This document shows positions 1 to 5,251 of a stretch of 5,251 nt of DNA, in pieces. The DNA is from Clostridiaceae bacterium (GTDB lineage: Bacteria > Bacillota > Clostridia > UBA1212 > DUPL01). The position numbers and the translations under genes were made by a program. The stretch is taken from contig JAAYLF010000410.1 of the NCBI GenBank assembly GCA_012522035.1, positions 1-5,251 on the forward strand. The letters run 5' to 3'. Positions within the stretch are counted from its first letter, which is position 1; each line of letters begins with the position of its first letter. The notes under the pieces were generated by a model. That model saw only the letters and a program-made list of their open reading frames with translations. It was not told the origin of the DNA and did no database searches.

Positions 1-986
1 GGATTCTAGTCTACCATAAACAGCCTGGGACTGATGAGACTGCCCAGGATTCAAATGGACAAGGAAGACATAGATTACGACAAGGCAAAGGAAATAGTGG
101 ATTACGCATACAACAACGGTATAACATATTATGACACAGCATTCTTTTATCATGGAGGCACCAGCGAGGAGTTTGCAGGAAAAGCTCTAAAAGAGTATCC
201 AAGAGACACTTATCTTTTGGCTACAAAAATGCCTGGTTGGGCTTTGAAAACAGAAGAAGACCTTGACAAGATTTTTAACGAACAGCTCAGGCGCCTTCAA
301 ACCGACTACATCGATTACTATCTATACCACTCTGTAAAAAGAACACTTTGCCAAACTTCTACAAGTACAACTGTTATGAGTTCTTGATGAAGAAAAAGGA
401 AGAAGGCAAAATTCGAAAACTGGGATTTTCTTTTCATGACACTCCGCAAGTGCTGAAGCAGCTCATTGATGAATTTGAGTGGGACTTTGTGCAAATCCAG
501 CTGAACTATCTTGATTGGGAACTGCAGGATGCAAAAACCCAGTACAAGCTTTTGGAAGAAAAGAATATTCCCTGCATAGTCATGGAACCAGTAAGAGGAG
601 GTGCTCTTGCTGACCTGGGAGAGAAAGCCAACAACTTGCTCAAAAGTCTAAGACCAGACAAAAGCATTGCTTCCTAGGCCATAAGGTACTGCGCATCCCT
701 CCCCAATGTTCAAACCATACTAAGCGGCATGTCCAATATGGAGCAGATTGTTGACAACATAGAAACAATTAACAATTTTGAGCAGGTTGATATCCCTAAA
801 GTTTTTGAGATATACAATGATTATGTGATTGACAGGGACAAGGACAAGCTGAAGGCCAGAATTTCAGATATTGAAATAAACAGGCAGCCTGACAATTGTA
901 CCGACTGTAGAAAATGCATGGAAAAATGTCCTCAAAGTATTGACATTCCAAATATGTTAAGTACAATATTGGCACTAGTTAAATAA
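1..986 (+). pseudogene. Aldo/keto reductase with C-terminal 4Fe-4S motif, broken; 5' end outside window
   Basis: Three reading segments join into one NAD(P)H-dependent aldo/keto reductase of the ferredoxin-like-tailed type (COG1453-like). The first runs in frame from the window edge to about 336, the second from about 339 to 674, and the third from 678 to 986. The catalytic tetrad is visible: Asp (133-135) in a DTA motif, Tyr (148-150), Lys (226-228) in ATKMP, and His (328-330) in YHS. The tail carries C-x2-C-x2-C-x3-CP (Cys codons at 897, 906, 915 and 927), expected to bind a 4Fe-4S cluster. Lesions: loss of one base in the A run at 336-340; TAG at 675-677 where the family has SxASWAIR (TGG to TAG fits); and an in-frame TAG at 7-9, ahead of the ATG at 34. 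That ATG lacks a well-spaced ribosome binding site and lies inside the family's N-terminal GLGLMRLP-like stretch, so it is not a credible start. The substrate is unknown. A sequencing error could explain one lesion, hardly all three. Confidence 0.88.
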
Positions 987-1006
987 GTAACAAACAATTT
1001 AACTAG
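975..1006. repeat. Perfect 10-bp inverted repeat at the end of the broken reductase
   Basis: CTAGTTAAAT (975-984) is exactly complementary to ATTTAACTAG (997-1006), with a 12-nt loop. The left arm overlaps the TAA stop (984-986) of the pseudogene. No T run follows on either strand and the stem is AT-rich, so it is a poor intrinsic terminator. It could be an operator for the downstream flavoenzyme gene or an mRNA 3'-end structure. The repeat itself is certain; its role is inferred. Confidence 0.6.
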
Positions 1007-1050
1007 AAAACTACTGTATTAACATAAATATTCTCAAACACTATACTTAG

Positions 1051-1056
1051 AAGGAG
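1051..1056 (+). promoter_or_regulatory. Ribosome binding site of the flavoenzyme gene, with a decoy ATG
   Basis: AAGGAG lies 10 nt before the ATG at 1067 and only 6 nt before another ATG at 1063. The 1063 frame stops after three codons (TAG at 1072-1074), so the long protein must start at 1067. Confidence 0.75.
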
Positions 1057-1066
1057 ATGAAAATGT

Positions 1067-2992
1067 ATGTTTAGTAATGTTTTATCCAAAGGAAAAATTG
1101 GCAGTGTCAAATTGGAAAACAGATTTGTCATGCCTGCTATGGGGTCTCATCATGGAACAGAAGACGGCAAGGTAGGTCAGAAGATTATTGACTACTATGC
1201 AGCAAGAGCAAAGGGAGGATTTGGCCTTATTATTACCGAGTTTACATGCGTAGACTTGCCAGGAAAAGCCCTTCCCGGACAGCTTATGATTACCTCCGAT
1301 GAATATATCGAAGGTTTCAAAAAGCTTACGGATGCAATTCATGAAACTAAGAGCAAAATCTTTTTGCAGCTTCAGCATTCCGGAAGGCAAACCAACTCAT
1401 ATATCACAGGAACTCAACCTGTGGCACCATCAGCAATTCCATGTCCTGTAAACAAGGAAATACCAAGAGCACTTACCACCGAAGAGGTGTATGAAATTAT
1501 TGAAAAGTTCGGGGATGCAGCAGTAAGAGCCAAAAAAGCAGGCTTTGACGGAGTTGAAATACATGGCGCACACGGTTATTTGCCAGCACAATTCTTGTCT
1601 GGTTATTCAAATAAAAGAACTGATGAGTTTGGCGGCGACCTGGTCAATAGAGCAAGATTCTCCACTGAAATTATAAAGAATATTAAGAAGAAATGCGGAA
1701 GCGATTTTCCTGTAGTCTTTAGAATCAGCGGTGAGGAAAAAGTACACGGCGGACGTGAAATCGAGGAAGCAGTTGCCATTGCAAAACTTCTTGAAGCTGC
1801 AGGTGCTGATGCAATTCACGTTTCTCTTGGTGTTTATGCAAGCATGCCATGGATGGTACCACCAGCCAATGTAAAGGCGGGCTTCAACGTATGGGCTGCA
1901 GCAGCAGTCAAAAAGTCAGTTAATGTTCCTGTTATTGCAGTAGGAAGAATTAATGACCCTATGCTTGCTGAAACAATCATTGAGAATGAGGCAGCTGATT
2001 TTGTTGCTCTTGGAAGAGCAGCTATTGCTGATCCTGAATTCCCCAACAAGGTTAAGGAAAACAGGATAAACGAAATTTCACCATGTATCGGATGTCTGAC
2101 AAGATGCAACGGAGAGCCTGGATGTGATCCTAACGATAAGGGAGTTTCCTGCATGGTTAACCCATTCACAGGACACGAAGGTACCTGGATCTTAAAACCA
2201 GCTGAGAAAGCAAAGAGAGTTGTTATCGTTGGTGGAGGTCCTGGCGGTCTTGAATGCGCATGGCTTTCTGCAAAGAAAGGCCATGAGGTAATTCTCCTCG
2301 AGAAATCCGACAGGCTCGGAGGTCAGATGACCCCTGCGGCAGTTCCGCCCAACAAGCATGAAATAAGCCGTGCAATTGGCTATTATATTACAATGTGCAA
2401 GAAATATGGTGTGGACATCAGGCTTAACACAGAAGCAACTGCTGAAAGCGTAATGGCTCTTGAGCCAGACGTGGTAGTCCTTGCTACCGGCGGCGTTCCT
2501 CTGGATTGCCCTGTTCCTACCGAAAAGCCTGTTGTTAATGCTATCGATGTACTTGACGGCAAGGCATTTTTGGGAGACAACGTCCTGATTGTGGGAGGCG
2601 GAATGGTAGGTCTTGAGACTGCAGAGCATGTTGTCAGCCAGAACAGAAAGGCAACAATTATCGAGATGCAGGCCCAAGTAGGAAGCGACCTGAATCCAAG
2701 TATCAGGTATTTCCTGCTCAAGACATTGAAGGAAGCCGGTGTTGAGATTCTCACAGACACCAAAGTTGAAAATATAACAGAAAGAACTGTCGCCTGCGTC
2801 AATCTGAAGGGAACAGCAGTTGATCTGGAAGGCTTTGATACCATAGTAATGGCTATCGGATCCGTACCATACAATCCTCTTTACGAAGAGTTGAAGGATA
2901 AAGTGGAAGTTCACGTAATTGGAGATGCAAAACAGGTTCGCAAAGCAGTTCAGGCAATAGAGGAAGGCGCAAGACTGGCGCTTGAAATCTAG
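1067..2992 (+). CDS. Old yellow enzyme-type NADH:flavin oxidoreductase (2,4-dienoyl-CoA/enoate reductase family, FMN + 4Fe-4S + FAD)
   Basis: This is a 641-residue cytosolic enzyme that should pass hydride electrons from NAD(P)H through FAD, a 4Fe-4S cluster and FMN to an activated C=C bond. Residues 1-330 form the FMN TIM barrel. It contains QLQHSGR (Gln101, His104), HGAHGYLPAQFLS (His166, His169 and Tyr171, matching the YqjM substrate-binding His pair and Tyr), Arg219, and the phosphate-binding LGR with Arg317. Cysteines 340, 343, 347 and 362 are the cluster ligands. GGGPGG at 389-394 is the FAD fold and GGGMVG at 510-515 the NAD(P)H fold; a closing GD lies at 619-620. The length is close to E. 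coli FadH and to the clostridial enoate, cinnamate and bile-acid reductases (FldZ, BaiCD, BaiH). The substrate cannot be told from sequence, and no acyl-CoA, bai or fld neighbours are visible. The Cys redox switch of YqjM-type enzymes is absent. The gene follows a dead reductase and ends at its own terminator. The family call is secure; the substrate is open. Confidence 0.95.
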   Translation: MFSNVLSKGKIGSVKLENRFVMPAMGSHHGTEDGKVGQKIIDYYAARAKGGFGLIITEFTCVDLPGKALPGQLMITSDEYIEGFKKLTDAIHETKSKIFLQLQHSGRQTNSYITGTQPVAPSAIPCPVNKEIPRALTTEEVYEIIEKFGDAAVRAKKAGFDGVEIHGAHGYLPAQFLSGYSNKRTDEFGGDLVNRARFSTEIIKNIKKKCGSDFPVVFRISGEEKVHGGREIEEAVAIAKLLEAAGADAIHVSLGVYASMPWMVPPANVKAGFNVWAAAAVKKSVNVPVIAVGRINDPMLAETIIENEAADFVALGRAAIADPEFPNKVKENRINEISPCIGCLTRCNGEPGCDPNDKGVSCMVNPFTGHEGTWILKPAEKAKRVVIVGGGPGGLECAWLSAKKGHEVILLEKSDRLGGQMTPAAVPPNKHEISRAIGYYITMCKKYGVDIRLNTEATAESVMALEPDVVVLATGGVPLDCPVPTEKPVVNAIDVLDGKAFLGDNVLIVGGGMVGLETAEHVVSQNRKATIIEMQAQVGSDLNPSIRYFLLKTLKEAGVEILTDTKVENITERTVACVNLKGTAVDLEGFDTIVMAIGSVPYNPLYEELKDKVEVHVIGDAKQVRKAVQAIEEGARLALEI

Positions 2993-3005
2993 TTAAGTAT
3001 TGGAT

Positions 3006-3036
3006 TTGACAAACCCAGGTATCGGCTTCCGATACT
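3006..3036 (+). promoter_or_regulatory. Possible promoter of the cation transporter gene, overlapping the terminator
   Basis: TTGACA at 3006-3011 matches the -35 consensus exactly. The best -10 is GATACT at 3031-3036, four of six matches, with a long 19-nt spacer. A start near 3043 would leave a leader of about 26 nt before the ATG at 3069. The spacer is the terminator hairpin itself. The weak -10 makes this tentative. Confidence 0.3.
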
Positions 3037-3049
3037 TGGGTTAATTTTA
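3012..3049 (+). terminator. Rho-independent terminator after the flavoenzyme gene
   Basis: The arm at 3012-3025 pairs with 3029-3042 over 14 positions, 13 Watson-Crick and one G-U, around a CTT loop. The tail AATTTTA follows at once. It begins 19 nt after the flavoenzyme stop and ends 19 nt before the transporter ATG, so it separates the two plus-strand genes into different transcripts, barring readthrough. Confidence 0.88.
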
Positions 3050-3055
3050 TATCTT

Positions 3056-3062
3056 GGAAAGG
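3056..3062 (+). promoter_or_regulatory. Ribosome binding site fixing the transporter start at 3069
   Basis: GGAAAGG sits 6 nt before ATG 3069. An upstream in-frame TTG at 3054 would add five residues (MERRK), but it overlaps this site and has no site of its own. The protein starting MIKLLIKK also looks like clostridial relatives. Confidence 0.65.
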
Positions 3063-3068
3063 CGAAAG

Positions 3069-4235
3069 ATGATAAAGCTACTGATTAAAAAGTTAATTCC
3101 CGATTACCAAAAAACCCATCTTCCTGACGTAAGGAAAAAATATGGTTTTCTTGCAGGAGTGCTGGGTATTGCCATAAACCTAATATTGTTTTCTGCAAAG
3201 CTTTTTATTGGCCTTGCAATGCACAGTATTGCCATAATTTCGGATGCCTTCAACAATCTTACCGACACCAGCTCGTCACTTTTTGCAATAATTGGAGCAA
3301 AACTTGCAACCAAGAAACCAGATAAAGAGCATCCTTTCGGACATGGAAGAATAGAGTATATTGTATCACTCATTATTTCTGCATTAATTTTTGCTGTTGG
3401 ATTTGAGCTTGCCAGGACATCCCTTGCAAAGATAATAAACCCTGAAAAAATAGTTTTTAATCCGGCTTTGGTTGTTTTTCTATCCTTCTCTATTCTGCTG
3501 AAAATTTGGATGTTTTCCTACAACAGATACATGGGAAAACTTATTAATTCAAAATTGTTGAAAACAGCAGCAACAGACAGTTTGAACGATGTCTTTGCAA
3601 CCTCCGCTGTCATAGTGTCAACTCTAATTTCGTATTACCTGAACATTAATGCAGACGGTTACATCGGAATGGTTGTTTCGTTGATCATATTAAAGTCAGG
3701 GTTTGATACTGCCAAGGAAGTAATTGATATACTGATTGGTTCGCCTCCAAGCCCCGAGCTTGTAACAATGATTGGTGATATTCTTAGCAATGTGGATGGA
3801 ATCTACGGTTTTCATGATTTGGTGGTGCATGAATATGGACCTGGCAACTTTATTGCATCGGTTCATGTGGAAGTACCAGATCACCTCAGCGTGGTCAAAA
3901 TTCACGAGACCATTGACCTTACTGAAATGAAAATACACGAGGATCTGGGTGTGGATATTGTAATACACATGGACCCCATATCACTGAATGATGAAAAAAC
4001 AAACAAGTACAAGAATATAGTTAATGAACTTGTGAAAAACATAAACCCTGAATTCAGCATCCATGATTTCAGAATAACGGATGGTGAAAACAGGGTCAAT
4101 CTGCTTTTTGATTTGGTGGTTCCTTTCAACATGTCAAGCAAGGAAAAGACTCATGTAGCTGAAAAGATAAACAAAGAAGTCAAAGAACTCGATGGAAGAA
4201 TCCGCTGCTTTATTCGATTTGACAACCCAAGCTAG
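3069..4235 (+). CDS. Cation diffusion facilitator (CDF) family metal efflux transporter
   Basis: This 388-residue inner-membrane antiporter should export a divalent metal in exchange for protons. Six membrane segments can be read at about 27-48, 52-74, 96-116, 129-152, 167-190 and 195-218. The family signature SDAFNNLTD lies in TM2 (Asp59, Asn62, Asp66), HPFGHGR at 88-94 follows it, and TDSLND lies in TM5 (Asp170, Asp174). The site pair is therefore N-x3-D plus D-x3-D, unlike the H-D/D-D of Zn exporters and resembling the Mn-type members such as MntE; Mn2+ is an inference. A cytosolic ZT-dimer domain spans about 225-310. It is followed by roughly 75 further residues (DFRITDG to IRCFIRFD) that look like a second ferredoxin-like domain, making the protein longer than the usual 300 or so. 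The gene follows a terminator, and its TAG overlaps the stop of the convergent gene. Confidence 0.93.
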   Translation: MIKLLIKKLIPDYQKTHLPDVRKKYGFLAGVLGIAINLILFSAKLFIGLAMHSIAIISDAFNNLTDTSSSLFAIIGAKLATKKPDKEHPFGHGRIEYIVSLIISALIFAVGFELARTSLAKIINPEKIVFNPALVVFLSFSILLKIWMFSYNRYMGKLINSKLLKTAATDSLNDVFATSAVIVSTLISYYLNINADGYIGMVVSLIILKSGFDTAKEVIDILIGSPPSPELVTMIGDILSNVDGIYGFHDLVVHEYGPGNFIASVHVEVPDHLSVVKIHETIDLTEMKIHEDLGVDIVIHMDPISLNDEKTNKYKNIVNELVKNINPEFSIHDFRITDGENRVNLLFDLVVPFNMSSKEKTHVAEKINKEVKELDGRIRCFIRFDNPS

Positions 4236-5002
4236 CGCTTCTTCTTTTTTGTCTTGCTTTTCTCCGTTTCCTGCTTTCTCATTTTTTCCAAAAAGTAAGT
4301 AATTACGACAGTAGCTGCAAGCATGGCAACTATCGTCCATACAAATCCCCATATGGAATTATCTTCTCCGTAGGGTTCCGGTGGTGGAGAAGTTTTGTGG
4401 GGAACTTCAGTCTCACCCGGTGCCATCGTTGGGTTTATTTCATTAAGGCAATCGTTCGCAAACTCATTTGCACTGTTAATATCCTTGAAAAACCCGAACC
4501 ATTTAATCTGATACAATAAATCTTCATCCTTGTCGGGAGCATTCTCAAAGGGATCAATTCTAATGGATTTAAGGTTGCCTTTGTAATTCTCGTTGGAGCC
4601 GAGCCTGAAAAAGATTACCTGCCAGCGTTCGGTAACCGCATAGGAGTTTGCGGTGACTACTCCCTCTCCCTCATCCGTAACAAAAGTGGCGTACGCATAA
4701 TCGTACTCAAAAGTTCTGAATGTGGTCTTGACACATATGGCAAGTATGTTGTCCTCGCCACCTACGGCATTAATGCCTTCAACCGGAAGCATGAAGTGGG
4801 GGTCCTGTGCTCCCTTGGTCAAGGATATTTTCAATATTTCATCCGATACTTGCGCAGTTGCGTTTTTTGTAAGCTCTGAATTGTTTATGACATCTGCAAT
4901 GGATGCATCGGTAAAATAATATATTTTGTAGTCTTCTTCTGCGTGTGCGGCACCAAGACACAGTACTGTTGCTATGATAACAAAACAAAGTATTTTTCTC
5001 AT
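4232..5002 (-). CDS. Secreted, membrane-anchored protein with beta-sandwich-like ectodomain; function unknown
   Basis: I do not recognise this 256-residue protein as a named family. A signal peptide covers residues 1-21, with a hydrophobic core and AHA before Glu22, a good signal peptidase I site. The ectodomain, about 22-190, has alternating hydrophobic strands, DPHFML at 67-72, and near its end IRIDPF (147-152) with WFGFF (168-172). This ending resembles the last strands of carbohydrate-binding or galactose-binding-like beta-sandwiches in clostridial surface proteins; that is inference. A Pro-, Glu- and Thr-rich stalk (191-216) leads to one membrane helix (217-238) and a basic tail ending KKKKR, so the topology is N-out, C-in. 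There is no LPxTG. The ATG at 5002 is chosen because GGGAG lies 6 nt before it. A GTG at 5029 would add nine residues but lies only two or three bases from the predicted transcription start. Its stop overlaps that of the convergent metal transporter. Confidence 0.85.
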   Translation of the reverse strand: MRKILCFVIIATVLCLGAAHAEEDYKIYYFTDASIADVINNSELTKNATAQVSDEILKISLTKGAQDPHFMLPVEGINAVGGEDNILAICVKTTFRTFEYDYAYATFVTDEGEGVVTANSYAVTERWQVIFFRLGSNENYKGNLKSIRIDPFENAPDKDEDLLYQIKWFGFFKDINSANEFANDCLNEINPTMAPGETEVPHKTSPPPEPYGEDNSIWGFVWTIVAMLAATVVITYFLEKMRKQETEKSKTKKKKR

Positions 5003-5008
5003 CTTATT

Positions 5009-5013
5009 CTCCC
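5009..5013 (-). promoter_or_regulatory. Ribosome binding site of the membrane-anchored protein gene
   Basis: On the minus strand GGGAG stands 6 nt before the ATG at 5002. The alternative GTG at 5029 is directly joined to AGGAG with no spacing, which argues against it. Confidence 0.75.
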
Positions 5014-5037
5014 ATGAATATTTTTTCACTCCTGAAA

Positions 5038-5066
5038 ATTATATAGCCAACTGGACAAGATGTCAA
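5038..5066 (-). promoter_or_regulatory. Perfect consensus sigma-A promoter of the membrane-anchored protein gene
   Basis: Reading the minus strand, TTGACA (5066-5061) and TATAAT (5043-5038) are both exact consensus hexamers separated by exactly 17 nt. Transcription should start near 5031-5032, leaving a leader of about 29 nt before the ATG at 5002. This predicts strong basal transcription unless repressed. Confidence 0.88.
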
Positions 5067-5084
5067 TTTGTGCTCGGACCAGTT
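5049..5084. repeat. AACTGG/CCAGTT inverted repeat flanking the -35 box
   Basis: AACTGG (5049-5054) and CCAGTT (5079-5084) are exact inverted copies, 24 nt apart, enclosing the -35 hexamer and part of the promoter spacer. A run of seven T follows on the plus strand (5083-5089). It could be a spaced operator, but a 6-bp dyad at this distance can arise by chance. Confidence 0.35.
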
Positions 5085-5110
5085 TTTTTGTTACGGTCAT
5101 TTGAATTTTT

Positions 5111-5150
5111 AAATGCAAAGATACAGTTGCATTTACTTTTTCCTAATACC
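5111..5150. repeat. Hairpin unit 1, with shared ACTTTTTCCTAAT tail
   Basis: AAATGCAA (5111-5118) pairs perfectly with TTGCATTT (5127-5134) around an 8-nt loop, followed by ACTTTTTCCTAATACC. The next unit starts directly after with the same AAATGC. On the plus strand the stem plus U5 looks like a weak terminator, though no plus-strand gene is seen to need one. Confidence 0.65.
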
Positions 5151-5209
5151 AAATGCCTTTATGGGTACCCGAGGGTACCCATAAAAATTGCGTTTACTTT
5201 TTCCTAATT
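5151..5209. repeat. Hairpin unit 2, enlarged by a GGGTACCC palindrome, with the same tail
   Basis: The unit begins AAATGC (5151-5156) and ends GCGTTTACTTTTTCCTAATT. The segments 5127-5147 and 5188-5208 match at 20 of 21 bases. The outer arms AAATGC and GCGTTT (5190-5195) pair with one G-U. Between them lies a perfect 13-bp inverted repeat: 5158-5170 against 5173-5185 with GA in the centre. Compared with unit 1 the base and tail are kept while the middle is replaced. The remaining 5210-5251 shows no gene. Confidence 0.7.
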
Positions 5210-5251
5210 ACGTGCAATTATTTCCTTGTTGCCTGTCCAGGAGTAGAAGGA

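Noticed and set aside
330..345. Programmed -1 frameshift at the A run of the aldo/keto reductase
   Set aside because: Only five A are present and the full A AAA AAG heptamer is absent. A lone base loss is simpler, and the downstream in-frame amber would stop the product anyway.
7..677. Both nonsense codons are TAG, so amber recoding (pyrrolysine) was considered
   Set aside because: The 675 codon replaces a family Trp, one transition from TGG. The gene is also frameshifted, and three intact genes here use TAG as a normal stop.
1042..1047. TATACT as the -10 box of the flavoenzyme gene
   Set aside because: It would start transcription inside the ribosome binding site, and there is no matching -35 at a suitable distance.
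2192..2914. Long open frame on the minus strand inside the flavoenzyme gene
   Set aside because: The plus-strand frame encodes complete conserved domains. The antisense frame gives a composition-biased sequence without motifs or a ribosome binding site I can support.
3003..4232. Similar GATTTGACAA(A)CCCA strings at about 3003 and 4216
   Set aside because: One is coding sequence for FDNPS, the other intergenic. The match is short and has no second feature in common.
4221..4255. Terminator after the transporter: AAGC/GCTT stem with T-rich tail
   Set aside because: The stem is only 4 bp, and the T run is the lysine-coding end of the minus-strand gene. It is too weak to call.
5109..5132. Seven-codon minus-strand frame (MQLYLCI) behind AGGA in the repeat unit
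   Set aside because: It lies upstream of the consensus promoter, in the hairpin stem, and unit 2 lacks the ATG. The AGGA is part of the repeated tail.

Overview
The window looks like chromosomal DNA from a low-GC, anaerobic Firmicute, most likely a clostridium. The evidence is the iron-sulfur and flavin redox genes typical of anaerobes, strong AGGAG-type ribosome binding sites, AT-leaning codon use, and proteins with a clostridial look. Species cannot be fixed from sequence alone.

Layout. (1) Positions 1-986 (+) hold the remains of an aldo/keto reductase with a C-terminal 4Fe-4S motif. It is broken by a one-base frameshift near 336-340, an amber codon at 675-677 where the family has Trp, and a further in-frame amber at 7-9. 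(2) A short AT-rich gap with a perfect 10-bp inverted repeat leads to an intact 641-residue old-yellow-enzyme-type reductase (FMN barrel, 4Fe-4S, FAD/NAD(P)H domains) at 1067-2992 (+). It is closed by a strong intrinsic terminator at 3012-3049. (3) A cation diffusion facilitator transporter follows at 3069-4235 (+), with an Asn-Asp/Asp-Asp metal site suggesting Mn2+ or a related ion. (4) Converging on it, and sharing the four bases CTAG so that both stop codons overlap, is a minus-strand gene (4232-5002). It encodes a secreted, single-pass membrane-anchored protein with a beta-sandwich-like ectodomain, a proline-rich stalk and a poly-lysine tail. (5) The upstream region of that gene (5003-5251) has a perfect consensus sigma-A promoter (TTGACA, 17 nt, TATAAT). 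Farther upstream are two tandem hairpin units that share an almost identical tail sequence, one of them containing twin GGGTACCC palindromes.

How the genes relate. The two redox genes were probably neighbours in an anaerobic reductive function, of which only the flavoenzyme still looks functional. The transporter has its own start signals after the terminator and need not be functionally linked. The membrane protein is an independent transcription unit. I see no defence system, CRISPR array, RNA gene or recognisable transposase. The least explained parts are the 5111-5211 repeat units and the unrecognised membrane-anchored protein.
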